This document shows positions 1 to 10,519 of a DNA stretch of 64,000 bases, piece by piece. A program made the translations under genes and the position numbers. Location: NCBI RefSeq assembly GCF_004664715.2, contig NC_051083.1:119028413-119092412 (forward strand), written 5' to 3'. The notes under the pieces were generated by a model that worked only from the letters and a program-made list of their open reading frames with translations, was not told the origin of the DNA and searched no databases. Position 1 is the stretch's first letter. Each line of letters begins with the position of its first letter. Source of the DNA: Peromyscus leucopus. Lineage: Eukaryota; Chordata; Mammalia; Rodentia; Cricetidae.

Positions 1-38
1 AATATCTCCTCATGATGGTGGACCCATTTTCAAATTAG

Positions 39-833
39 GTGAAGGCATACCCTGTTTCTAATAAGCAGGCTCAGACTGTTGCAGACCTCCTTCTCCGAGA
101 AATTATTCCTTGGTTTGGGGTTCCTGCTTCCCTTCAGTCTGACAATGGTCTGGAGTTCACCTCCCAGGTTTCCCAGACACTAGCTAAGGCTCTTAACATT
201 CCTTGGCATTTTCATATCCCATACCATCCTCAATCCTCAGGAAAGGTGGAGTGTACCAACCAGTCTTTAAAAACTATTCTTACTAAGATGTCACAGGAAC
301 TTCACCTCGACTGGGTAAGATTATTGCCTCTAGATCTCCTCAAGCTCAGGGATCTTCCTAAAAAGCCTCTTTCAATTTCTCCATTTGAACTAAGGTATGG
401 AAGGACAGTTCTAACACCAGGTCTTCTATCCAACCCTTCAACCATTCCAGACAGGCTGTTAACGCCCCTTTTATGTCACCTAAGGTCTATCCTATGGAGC
501 TTCACAGACCATTCCTTACCTCAGCCATGTAACAGTCCTTGCCCACCTCCAATCCACAATGGGGATCAGGTTCTTCTTTCCCCTCCAAGGCAGCATCCTT
601 CACCCTTTTCTCCCAAGTGGCAGGGACCCTTCAGAGTAATTCTTGTGATCCCCACAGCTGCTAAACTGGAGGGCTTTCCTCACTGGGTCCACCTGTCTCA
701 TCTGAAACCTTTTATCTCACCTCCATCCCAGAAAAATCTCTCTTCATATACAGCAACACAGACAGGGCCTTGCTCTCTCAAGCTCCAGAGGACATCAGGA
801 TCCACTGCCTTGTCACCAATTCCAGACAAATGA
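39..833 (+). pseudogene. Class I endogenous retrovirus pol 3' end: integrase core and C-terminal domain
   Basis: Degraded gammaretrovirus-like integrase. The frame opens at a GTG after an in-frame TAG at 36-38 that appears to replace a Trp codon, and the 5' part lies outside the window. Within the 264-codon frame, the SDNG motif (Asp) and GKVE (Glu) are exactly 35 residues apart, as in D,D(35)E integrases; the first catalytic Asp is not visible. A later stretch (WQGPF, HLSHLKP) matches the C-terminal DNA-binding domain. The frame is closed at the 5' side, so this is a relic. No envelope gene follows. Confidence 0.85.
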
Positions 834-1340
834 GGTATCACCCCATAAGCTCTTCCTTTCCTAATTAGGGCCACACAGAGCCAGATGCAAAAGGACCATC
901 AAAAATACCCAGCTGGTAAGGAAAAAAAAAAATACAAAAAAACAGTAATCGTCAGAGTTATTTACATTCCCAGACCCTAAAGTGTCTGGGCTCTGCAAAA
1001 AACAGACTCTAATGTAACAGTCTATCACTGTTGAATGCTTTCAGCAATTGATTGCCTGTTTCTCCTGAATGATAAACTAATAAAGGAGACAGGTGCCATA
1101 AACAAACTACCTCTAATAAAGCTTGTCTCGGGTAAAAATTAAGCAGAGTACTAAACACCACAATGGTCACTAATTTTCTCATGGCTGCTTCTTAACATGT
1201 TCAAAATTTTTCCCAAGCTCCAGAAACCAGCTTAAATCCATCTGGACAGGCTGGATCTACTTCAGATAAGTGCCAACTCCCCTGGTCTGGGAACACTCCA
1301 AATAAAATAAAATAATAATGATACTTTTTCTCTAAGTTTT
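834..1340 (+). mobile_element. ERV region between pol and the LTR, no envelope reading frame
   Basis: Non-coding in all frames. It matches the reverse complement of about 2400-2790, so it belongs to the same retroviral family. Either env was deleted or it is too decayed to see. Confidence 0.6.
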
Positions 1341-1344
1341 TTTT

Positions 1345-1860
1345 TTTGTGTGTGTGTCACCAGTATCCTGTCAGCCAAAAATTTCTGAGCCACAAAGGAT
1401 GGACAATTCCAGGGAAATGGACGACAGACAGCCCATCATCCCAGGACTTCAGAAGCTCCCCTCCCTATTCCCACCAAGAGCCAACCTATGCCCACCAAGT
1501 CAGCTGGAAGCAGTTTTTGGGAGAAACAATGCCCCATACCCACTCATCCGCTACTCCACACATGTGCATAGATCACATAGTGGTGCCACGCAATTACGAC
1601 CACACAGCCATGGGGCATGGGCCCCATGTTCCCCCGGCCTCTTTCTTGAATGTGTCCTTCCACAGGCCTGATCACATCTATCCCTTTCTCTTTGTCTTGA
1701 TAAAACTCTTGTTAGTGGATTCTGTCGTGTTTTGTGGTTTTTCCTTGGGGGCAAGACCACCTCGAAAAAAACTGTCACTGTTGGTTATGCTACGGCACTG
1801 TCCCTCGTGGCTGGTCGCCGCCCACGGTGAGAGTGCTGATTAAAAGAATCATAGCCATGG
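1345..1860 (+). mobile_element. Probable ERV 3' LTR of the plus-strand copy
   Basis: Starts near TGTCACCAGTATCC, a point shared with the minus copy. It contains a CTTGATAAAACTCTTGTT stretch typical of class I LTR R regions and a downstream GT/T-rich part. The far boundary is uncertain. Confidence 0.5.
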
Positions 1861-1889
1861 TTACCTTTTTAGAGCTTTATTGGGTGAGG

Positions 1890-2060
1890 GGGGAGAAAGA
1901 GAGACAGAGAGAGGGAGGGACAGAGAGAGACACGGGGGGGGGGGGGGCGCGGGGAGGGGCCGAGGGGGAGGGCGACGGCCAATGGGAGGAAAGGAGAGGG
2001 GACAGAGCGCACAGAGGGCCCACCCACTTTTTTAGCCTGGGAGCTTTCGAAGGCTGATGA
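1890..2060. repeat. Purine-rich and G-rich low-complexity tract
   Basis: GA-rich simple sequence (1895-1930), then a run of 14 G (about 1934-1947) and further GGGG blocks to about 1980. Likely unstable and G-quadruplex-prone. It separates the two inverted ERV copies. Confidence 0.7.
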
Positions 2061-2101
2061 CATAATTAAGGACCGAATCCTTACATCCCAGACTTTCCCT
2101 T

Positions 2102-2105
<4 letters not shown>

Positions 2106-2146
<41 letters not shown>
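2106..2146. repeat. Long poly(A) tract
   Basis: About 41 consecutive A on the plus strand, at the end of the homology between the inverted ERV arms. Confidence 0.95.
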
Positions 2147-2147
<1 letters not shown>

Positions 2148-2154
2148 CAGGTAG

Positions 2155-2850
2155 ATGGGACTAGGGGCGTCGTTCCCCACAAAAACTGCTTCCAGCTGAC
2201 TTTTGGACGTCGGTTGGCTCTGGGAGAATGGAGAAGGGGAGTTTTCCAAGGTAGACAGGTGTTGTGGGATGCTGTCTGTCGTCCGTTTGCTCTGGAGACA
2301 TGTATCCTCTTGGCTGTGGCTGTAGCTGGGAACTTTTTGTTTGACAAGATGCTGGTGACACAAACAAAAAAAAACTTAGAGAGACAAAAGAATCATTATT
2401 ATTTTATGTTGACATTTATCTGAGGTAGATCCGGCCTGTCCCTATGGATTTTGAAACATGTTAAGCTTTATCAGAGACAGATTATTTTAAAGCACCTGTT
2501 TCCTTTACTAGTTCAGCATCTAGGAGACAGGTGATCAATTGTTAAAAGCATCTCATAGTAATAGATGTTTACATTAAAGTCTTTTTGTAGCGCCCAGACA
2601 CTTTTGGGTCTGAGGGTGTAAATACCTTTTAGCTGTTACAGTTTCTTATTTGATGATCTCTGGACTACAGTTCTGTGGTGGTCCTGTACCATTAGCTGAA
2701 CAGTGAGAACAGGGAACTGGGAAGAGAAAGGCTTGTGGTACATGAGAATTTATTTTTTGTAATTAGGGACAAGACAAACAAAGATCAGGGCCCTGTCTGT
2801 ATGCACGTGAGAAACACAGGCAGTGGATCTGGAGTAAAGCAATGAGCTCT
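2155..2850 (-). mobile_element. Second ERV copy, 3' non-coding/LTR part, inverted relative to 834-1545
   Basis: Its reverse complement matches 744-1545 over most of its length, including CAGACAGGGCC, the TGTCTGGGC block, the spacing to TGTCACCAG and the CAGCTGGAAGCAGTTTTTG block. The two arms form an imperfect inverted repeat with a spacer of about 600 bp. Confidence 0.8.
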
Positions 2851-2879
2851 TATTTTAGGTGGAAATCTTTTTTCATTAA

Positions 2880-3660
2880 GTAACTCTGAAAGTGCAATTA
2901 AATCTGGCGAGGTGGGTAAGGCTGTCCTCTGTACCCTACAATAAAGGAGAGGTGGCATCCCAAAACTCCCAGGACTGAGTCAGTGGCTCTGGTGTCCAGA
3001 AGGAAAGAAACAGATCGCTTCCCTGCTGTGTTCTGGGTTCCCTGCCATGTCTGTAGCAAGCCTAGGTCTGCTGGAGGTCTTAGCTTGATATACCCATGTG
3101 TCTTGGTGCCTGGGGGCAGTCAGCTGACTCTGTCTTTCTAGGCGGCACTTTTAACAAGGCTATTAATGGCCTGGCAGGGCATTCGCTTGCCTGTGGCCTT
3201 TTCCTCACTTAAAACAGGGACCCAACACCTTTTGGGAGTCAGCGAGTGCCAGCACTTGGCAATTTTGTTTTCGGGCTTTTATCTCTTCTCTGGCACACCT
3301 TAAATGCCACAGATGACTCTTTTGTCTGTGGGGTCAGGAGCCTTGCTCTCCAGATGCTTAAGTTTTAGTCGGGGAGGTCTGGGGAACAAGAGACGGATTT
3401 TACTCCATGTCCTGAATTTTTTTTCCTGATGATTGATGGCTTTAGGACAGCTTTTGGAAGATCTGTCACTAGGCTGAATTTTTTGGCTTAAGAGCCATCC
3501 TGATTATTGTAAACTTAATAAAAGAGGGCAAGGCCAGGCGGAGGGATTTTACACAGTTCTGCAAGCTAAATTAGCATATCCATAGTTCTCTGATTTCCTT
3601 TCAGCTTTTCAATAAAACTGTAGCAGTGCTACTAGAGAAGGCTGGAGAAACCAGGCATTT
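2880..3660 (-). pseudogene. Class I ERV gag (nucleocapsid) and protease remnant
   Basis: On the minus strand a CCHC zinc-knuckle remnant (CFK-stop-GKGH, with an in-frame TGA and a frame slip, near 3210-3160) is followed by a protease remnant near 3030-2950. There FLLDT-R-ATDSVLG carries Arg where the active-site motif has Gly. All of pol between protease and the 3' region is absent, so gag-pro is joined almost directly to the LTR-proximal part. Not coding-competent. Confidence 0.7.
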
Positions 3661-3887
3661 TTCTTTCTGGGTTGGCCCGAACTATCGGTAAATCAATTTT
3701 CCTTTATCAGTTTGCTTCCTGATGTCTTTTAACAGTAGAAGGTTTATGAAGCTAAGTGCCCCTGCTTTCCTTTATCAGTTTGCTTCCTGATATCTTTTAA
3801 CTGTAGTAGGTTTATGAAGCTAAGTGCCCCTGCAATCAGATGGCATTGTTTATAATTTCGTATGTAAATGACGACGACGAGGGGCCT
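3661..3887. repeat. Two imperfect tandem copies of a ~66-bp segment
   Basis: A segment near 3704-3771 (CTTTATCAGTTTGCTTCCTGAT then GAAGCTAAGTGCCCCTGC) recurs at 3770-3834. Otherwise I recognise nothing here. Confidence 0.6.
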
Positions 3888-4050
3888 GGAAAAGTGACTC
3901 AGCAGTAAGAAGACTCGCCGCCGCCGCTCTGGCAGAAGGCCTGGCTGGGTTGGGTTCCCAGCATTCCCATCAGGCAGCTTACAATAGTCTGTATGTAACT
4001 CCAGCTCCATATGTAGGCCTACATGTCTGGGGATCAAGTTTTTCAGCGCC
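3888..4050 (+). mobile_element. Diverged B2/B3-type SINE
   Basis: GGCCTGGAAAAGTGACTCAGCAGTAAGAAGACTCG, read as GGCCTGGAAAAGTGACTCAG and the bases after it, is the tRNA-like head. TGTAACTCCAGCTCCA marks the B2 body. It contains a short GCC repeat. Confidence 0.6.
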
Positions 4051-5031
4051 ATTTGCTTCTATGACAAAAAAAAAAAAACCCGCTGAGTCTACCTAGGGCT
4101 TAGAAGAGAACACCATTGTTCTCTTATCTGTGGACTCCTGGGACACTGCTTACAACCAGGAGCCTAGGAAACACAACTGGGGCCTGAGCTGCGTTCCTTT
4201 AGACTGCTGAGTAACAATGGCCACAGAATTCACGGATTTAACAAGTCAAGAGACCAGGAGGTGTCATAGCTCAGTGGGGACGTATCACCAGCTCCAAAGA
4301 GCTGGATGGTTGGCCGTCTCTCTGGAGCTCACCCCAGCTGGTGTTCATTCAGCTCTAGTTCCTTAAGGTGATAGCCCTGATTTCATACTAGCTGTCAGCC
4401 GAGGGACTGAGCTAAACTCCCAGCCACCACACTTCATCCTTCTGGATCTTTGACACTCTGGGACCGCTTCTGTTTCTAGGTAGGTAAAGCTTTCTGCTTC
4501 TTAAGGACTCCCCTGAGAGGGTCAGGTCCACCCACATAATCTCCTTGACTTTGAACCACCTGACTTTGTACCTTAATTAGCTAGGCAAGAATCTACCATA
4601 ATAGTATTCAACAATCAGAATGTATTAGCTTGAGCTGCCACAATAGAATAGCATAGATTGAATGGATCGAGCAAAATAAACTTAAAATAAATGTATTTCT
4701 CACCATTCTGGATGGTAGGAAGTCCACATGGTCAAGTTCTAGTGAGGGCCTGCCCCTGGATTGCAATCAGCCATGTGTGTCCTTACATAATGAAAAGAGG
4801 GAAGGCAGAAAGTTCTTGAAAATCCAAGAAAACAAATCCTCATCTAAACCTAATCACGTCCCCAAGTCCTGTCACATGGGGATCAGGGCTTCCATCCATC
4901 AAGGTCCTATCACACAACAGACCTATGTGGTAATTCCTGTTTCAAGAAAAGCACTTAGTCACTGTCTAGAGTACAGGTAAGCTGTGAACAGCACATGGGA
5001 GACAATGCAAGGAAACTGTGAACCTGCTATT
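4051..5031. other. No gene seen; possible ancient repeat at 4620-4985
   Basis: No recognisable exon. 4620-4985 has the feel of an old mammalian interspersed repeat (TCACCATTCTGGATGG, GTCCTTACATAATG, AATCACGTCCCC) that I could not assign to a family. Confidence 0.4.
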
Positions 5032-5049
5032 AGAAGTCCTAGACTAGGG

Positions 5050-5247
5050 ACTGGAGAGATGGCTCAGAGGTTAAGAGCACTGGCTGTTCTTCCAGAGGTC
5101 CTGAGTTCAATTCCCAGCAACCACATGGTGGCTCACAACCATCCATAATGAGATATGGTGCCCTCTTCTGGCCTGCAGGGATATGTGCAGACAGAACATT
5201 GTATACATAATAAATAAATAAATCCAAAATATATATATTAAAAAAAA
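5050..5247 (+). mobile_element. B2 SINE, full length, 18-bp target duplication
   Basis: Starts ACTGGAGAGATGGCTCAG and ends with ATAATAAATAAATAAATCC and an A-rich tail. Flanked by AGAAGTCCTAGACTAGGG at 5032-5049 and 5248-5265. Little diverged, so fairly young. Confidence 0.95.
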
Positions 5248-5373
5248 AGAAGTCCTAGACTAGGGTAGTACAAAGGAACCTAGACACTACAGCAGAAAGA
5301 CTTTCATTTCTTAGAAGCTGTATGGCCCTATGAAGTCACTGACTAGAGCTCTACATTTTATTTATTAGAATAT

Positions 5374-5571
5374 AGAGCCAGTGAAACAGTTCGGGGGGGT
5401 AAAGGCACTTGCTGCAATGCCAGATGACCTGAATTCAGTCCTCAAGATCCACATGGGAGAAGGAGAGAACCGAGTTCCATAAGTTGTCTTCTGTTCGCGC
5501 ATGCAGTGGCATGTGCACCCTACTCTGCATTGGTGTGAAAAATAAATTAGGGCTAGCCAGACAGCTCTAGG
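5374..5571 (+). mobile_element. B3-type SINE and start of a second, LTR-split one
   Basis: 5374-5550 is B3-like (GATGACCTGAATTCAGTCC, GGAGAGAACCGA, AATAAATTA). 5551-5571 is the head of a second B3 that resumes at 5929 after the solo LTR. Confidence 0.7.
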
Positions 5572-5922
5572 TGTTGTTCCAATCTTAGATGGTCTTTTAA
5601 CAAAAAACCCAGAGCCAGATATCAGGGTGAAAGCTGAAAGATCAGAGAAGCAGAGCAGCCAGCCACTAGTTCTTACCTCTACAAAGTCCTCAGCCTCAAG
5701 AGAGTAAGTTCCTGTTTCCTCACACTTTATATACCTTTGTCTGCCTAGACATCACTTCCTGGGGTTAAAGGCGTGTGTGCTTCCCAAGCAAATGCATGAG
5801 ATCTCAAGTGCTGGGATTAAAGGTGTGTGCCACCACTGCCTGACCTCTATGTCTAATCTAGTGATTGGCTCTGTCCTCTGGTCCTCAGGCAAGTATATTA
5901 GGGTACACAATATATCACCACA
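5572..5922 (-). mobile_element. Solo LTR of the same family, with perfect 6-bp target duplication
   Basis: 351 bp with TG...CA ends, flanked by TCTAGG at 5566-5571 and 5923-5928, as expected of a class II (ERVK-like) integration. On the minus strand it has the B1-like modules, a GTATATAAAG TATA-type box and a 3' end parallel to the LTR at 53340-53782. It interrupts a B3-type SINE (5551-5571 continued at 5929-6070). Confidence 0.85.
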
Positions 5923-5928
5923 TCTAGG

Positions 5929-6075
5929 AGTAAAGGTACTTACTGCTAAGATTGATGACCTGAGTTCAGTGCCCAGGACCTGGATGATAAAAGGAGAGAA
6001 CCACTTTCAAAATTGCCCTCTGACCTCCACGTGTGTATACATGCACAAAGGCAAATATAATAAAAACTATTAAAA
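5929..6075 (+). mobile_element. B3-type SINE, distal part
   Basis: GATGACCTGAGTTCAGTGCC, GGAGAGAACCACTTTC and CTCTGACCTCCACGTGTG are B3 hallmarks. Continuous with 5551-5571 across the LTR insertion. Confidence 0.75.
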
Positions 6076-6303
6076 CTACAAAAAAATCTATTAGCTTTCT
6101 ATCTTATAGAATGGTTCAGAGAATTTAATATGATCATTCATAGTTCAATAGGTACTCTAATAAACAAATGGTAGTTATTATTTTAACTACCACAGTCCCA
6201 AATAAAAGATTCCTACTTTGCATCAACATAAGCTCTCTGGTGTCATAATCTCTCTGCTAAATAGAATGGATGATTAGGTGATGTCATCAGGATTAGGGAA
6301 TGG

Positions 6304-6500
6304 GAGCAGGCTGTGGTGGTACACACCTATAATCCTAGCACTTGGGACGCAAAGGCAGAAGGATTGTTGCATTCAAGGCCATCATTGGCTACATATTGTA
6401 TATGACGCCATTCTGAGCTACATTAGATCCTGTGTCAAAAACCAAAAGAGCCAGGTTCCAGGGTGGCCAGGGCTAAGAAGGTCTGTCTTGAAAAAATAAA
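6304..6500 (+). mobile_element. Old B1-type SINE
   Basis: GGCTGTGGTGGTACACACC to CCTGTGTCAAAAACC, diverged throughout, followed by a CAAA-rich tail to about 6540. Confidence 0.7.
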
Positions 6501-6540
6501 CCAAACAAACAAACCAAAACAACAACCAAAAAACCTAAAA

Positions 6541-7364
6541 ACCAAAAGAACCAAAATGAAAACATGAATGGTACATCCTGGAGAGGTCTCTCCCAGAGTT
6601 GTGGAATTAAGAATATAAGGAACAATTATTCTGAAACATATAGAAACCAGTTTGGTCTTGCACCCCAGGTGAACACAAAACAACTGCAATTAAGATCAGT
6701 AGGGCAGTTCATTGAGTTCTCTTTCATCAGAGCCCTGCTTCCCAATACCTTCCCCACCCCAGGGGAGCAATACAGTACAGTCGGGAGAAAACCAAGTCCC
6801 ATTTGGGAGACAAAGCAGTATAATTTAGATATTGCAACCTGATTCTTAAGGAGGGCTGACCAAGAGACTAGTTTCTCCCATGACTGAATCATAGCATGGA
6901 CGAGAATAATGTCCTTGATAGGGATGTCTCTGAACATCATACAGGTGCCAGGATGTGCAGTGACGCTAGGTGGCGACCCAGGACCATGGATTAGCACCAG
7001 GGGGAAGCTCGTGGTAGAACCCCACACACGTAACGTTCCCCACAAACCCAGCAAGGATTCAGAAAAGGCTTGAGAGATGTCCAGAAACTCTATCCAGAAT
7101 GAGTAGTAAAAGGTTCCGTGTACAACACCGGATTATAAGGGCTTGGAGAGGTAGCTAATATTTTCGATGCTGAAATCCTGACGAAGCCAAAAGGATAGGT
7201 AAACAGGGAAATATGATGCCCTTAAAGCCCCCACTGCTTCTCTCTTCTCCTTTTGTGGGTCTTTGTCTGTCTATCTCTCTGTCTCTGTCTCTCTCTTACT
7301 CACTTGCTTGATCTCACTCTTTCTCTCTCTTCTCTTTCTGCTTCTTCTTTCTTCTCCCCCTCCC
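6541..7364. other. No gene seen
   Basis: Overlapping short frames on both strands (6564-6842 plus, 6626-7054 minus) have no recognisable motif or splice context. 7255-7360 is TC-rich low complexity. Confidence 0.5.
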
Positions 7365-7367
7365 TGT

Positions 7368-7440
7368 GAGACAAACGCAAGGCTTGGTACATACTAGGCA
7401 AGCACACTATCCTGACTTACACCCTCACCCCTAAAACAGT
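7368..7440 (-). mobile_element. ID-type SINE fragment
   Basis: Reverse complement shows a tRNA-Ala-like head (AGTGTGCTTGCCTAGTATG, AAGCCTTGCGTTTG). Too diverged to be a tRNA gene. Confidence 0.6.
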
Positions 7441-8537
7441 AAATGAAACTTCTAAAAACAGAACTTAAAAGAGAAAAAAGTGAAGCAGATATAGCCATCA
7501 TGAGGCGCACAATGAATTAGAGACCAAGGAGACAACAAAATAAAATCAGGGAAATGATATATGAACAGAAATAAAGACTGTGAGGGAAAACACAGAAGAA
7601 AGAATTCATGACTACCACTTTAAACCTGGTCATAAGCCCATGGTGGGGGTCATGGGGTAGACCTATTATAGTTGTTTTGCTAACTGGTCATATTGTCAAA
7701 CTGCCTTGTAAATATTTACATTTATACCCATAGATTCGTGCTGCTCTCATCCTTGGCCAGAGGAGTCTCTTTCTGTGGTGGACAGCAGTCAGTGCCGAGA
7801 TGCGTTACTGGTCAAAGTGTTGAGGATAAGTGGCTGAGTATTCAGTCCTAAACGGGACATCTATATTGCCTCTGCCAAGGCTCAGGGAACATTTGCAGAA
7901 GGGACAGACCCCGATCTCACTGCTAGGAGCCTTACAAACAGACCAAGCTACACAACTGTCATACACAGGCAGAGGATCTAAATCGATCCCATGCAGGCTC
8001 CCTAACTGTTGGTCCAGAGTCCATGAGCTCCCATAGGCTCAGGTCAGCTGTCTCCATGGAAGCATCATGACCTTGACCTCCCTGGATTGTACAATCCCTC
8101 CTCTCCTTTCTCAGGAGGACTTTTGGATCTCTGCCCAGTGCTTGGCTGTGGGTCTCTGCATCTACTTCCGTCAGTTACTGGATGAAGGCTCTATGATGAC
8201 AATTAGGGTTGTCCCGGATCTGATTACAGTAGATGGCCAGTTCAGGCACCCAGACTAAGGCCCTCTATCCTTTCCCCTGGAAGATCCTATAAGAAAAGGT
8301 ATGTGAGTGGAGAATATTCTGGATCCAGGGGTCACTTAATAAACTAGTACCAATAAGTCGGTCAGGGGAAGCCTAAGGGTGTGTGGTCTAGAGAGGTCAC
8401 ATTAGAGGGATGACAGAGAATAATAGCAGATGGTGAATGCCACGTTGTACTTGTGGATCTTGCACTCCCTTTGGGAGACAAAGGCATCAAAACCAAAGCA
8501 AACTCGGCTACCAGAAGTTGCCAGAAAGGAAGCTGAA
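7441..8537. other. No gene seen
   Basis: Apart from short random frames (7830-8036, 8067-8258) nothing is recognised. No splice-flanked conserved frame was found. Confidence 0.5.
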
Positions 8538-8615
8538 ACTGGGGACTGGAGAGAGGGCTCAGTGTTGAGAGCATCGCCTGCTCTTCCAGAGCACCAGAGC
8601 TCAAGCTCCTACCAA
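8538..8615 (+). mobile_element. Truncated B2 SINE
   Basis: GGGGACTGGAGAGAGGGCTC to TCTTCCAGAGCACCAGAG, the tRNA-like head only. Confidence 0.8.
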
Positions 8616-9278
8616 ATGAAACTCCTCGACGATCAAGCTCGCGCCAAACACCAATACCACATTAAGGAAGAGATTATTGATGGATGGGTGCCTCGGAATC
8701 TGCTGGATGGCCCGAGGGAGAAAATGATGTGGTCATGTCCACGTTCCATGTCCAAAAGCCACATAAGGTTAGCCACACCTTTTTCTGATGGCAGGAGCTG
8801 AGTTTGAGGAAGCGAAGTCCCAAGTTTGGTTCTGCATCAGGTAAATTGCCGCACAAAGTGAATTTCCAGCCTGTTAACTTTAGGCCAGTAAGTGGAAAGG
8901 GGTGAGATCATGAAATCTCACTTTGTACCTGTTAGAAATGCCCTTATTTAAAAGTAACAAAAAGAAAAAGGAAGAGAAATATGGGGCTCGGAGATAGCTT
9001 AGTCGATAGAGCATGAGGATGGAAGTGTGGTCCTTACGACTCATGTAAGTAAAGACGCTAGATGTGGGGGTGTCTGCTTGTCATCCTCTTGCTGGGAAGA
9101 TGGGGACAGGAACCCACTGGCCAACTAAGCCTCAGCAAAGCAAGTGAAAGACTCTTTAAAAAAAGAAAACAAAAGAACATGGCTGACCAACAAGCCCACC
9201 CTCAACCTGTGGCTTCTCTGGCTTCCATGTATATGGGCATACAGTATACCCATACACACGACTGCATATACACACACA
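8616..9278. other. No gene seen; weak SINE-like stretch at 8985-9150
   Basis: GGAGATAGCTTAGTCGATAGAGCATGAGGATGG, beginning GGAGATAGCTTAGTCGATAG, may be an old tRNA-derived SINE. The rest is unassigned. Confidence 0.35.
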
Positions 9279-10100
9279 ACTGTTGCCAAGGATGTTCAAA
9301 GATGGGAACTCTTTTCAAAGAGCACACTGTTGTTAAGAATGTAAATTAGGGTAGCTATTACAGAAAACAGGATGGAGAGCTCTCAAAACCAAACCAACCA
9401 AACAACAATAACAAAGAAAAAACCCTACCAAGCTGAACTATCCTATGATCCTGCAATTCCACCTCTGTGTTTGTCTCAGGGAGAATGAAATCAGCATCGT
9501 CGTCGTAGTGGCATTATTTACAATGACAAAGATACACAGCCAGTCCAAATGCCTTCTATCAGAAGATGAATGGATCAAGAAAACGTGGTACACATGCACA
9601 ATGGAATTTGATTGTGATTTCTAAAAGACAGAAATTTGGTGGCAGGGTGCTGTAATCCCAGCGGTGAAGAAGCTGAAGCAGAAGGATCATTGCAAGTTCA
9701 GGGCCAGCCTGGACTACCTAGTGAGATTCTGTCTTAAAAAAAATAAAGGAAAAAAATTCTGTAAGAAAAAAAAAAACAAGAAAAAGAAAACAAAATTCTG
9801 TCATTTGCCAGAATATTGTTGAACCTAGAGGCTGCTGTGCTAAGTGAAAGACAAATACTGCATGACCTCACTCCCACGTGGATTCTAACTAAAAAAATAG
9901 CATTGAACTCGCAGAAACAGAGAGAAAAGAATGGTGGTTGCTAAGGACTGAGGGCCAGAGATTAGGAGATGGACGGTAGTCAGGCCACACAAAGGTGCTT
10001 ACATAGGAGGAATGTACGTAAGAGTTTAAACATGTAACCTGGCAACCGCAGCTCGTGATAAGACATTATAATAACCGTGTTCTATACACCTAAACATTGC
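9279..10100 (+). mobile_element. Ancient L1 (L1M-type) ORF2 end and 3'UTR, interrupted by B1
   Basis: Shows the typical late-ORF2 order: AAGGATGTTCAAAGATGGGA, AATGTAAATTAGGGTAGC, GATCCTGCAATTCCACCTCT, then TGGTACACATGCACAATGGA. After the B1 it continues with a 3'UTR-like part (GCATGACCTCACTCCCACGTGG, given here only to GCATGACCTCACTCCC). Heavily decayed. Confidence 0.8.
9640..9775 (+). mobile_element. B1-type SINE inside the L1
   Basis: GTGGCAGGGTGCTGTAATCC to GATTCTGTCTTAAAAAAAAT with a decayed A-rich tail. Confidence 0.75.
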
Positions 10101-10368
10101 TGCGAGTGTGGGCTTTGTTTTTGTCCTTTGCAGACACGGTCTGGCAATGCAGCAGAGAATGCCGTTGGAGATCCCCCTGCTTAAGTTTTCTGAGTGTCAG
10201 GGTTACAGGAATGGCTTTGAGAATAGATTTTAAATGTTCTGACCCTCAAAGCATATGAGGTAATAGATATCTTCATTTAATAATTTCCAAATCTGTACAT
10301 ATATACAGTTACATTGTGTATCATAAATGAATATAATTGTACTGGTAAATCATAAATAACACATTTAA

Positions 10369-10515
10369 GGCTGGGTATAGTGGCACATGCCTTTAATCCC
10401 ATCATTCAGGAGGTAGAGGCAGGCAGATCTCTGTGAGTTCAAGGCTAGCTGGCTCTACATAGTAAATTCCAAGACTGCCAAGGCTATACTGTGAGACCTT
10501 GTCTTAAAAAAAAAG
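10369..10515 (+). mobile_element. B1 SINE
   Basis: GGCTGGGTATAGTGGCACAT to GACCTTGTCTTAAAAAAAA. Confidence 0.9.
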
Positions 10516-10519
10516 AATT

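Noticed and set aside
1346..2423. Several overlapping small frames
   Set aside because: They lie in LTR and low-complexity sequence, change frame constantly and show no motif.
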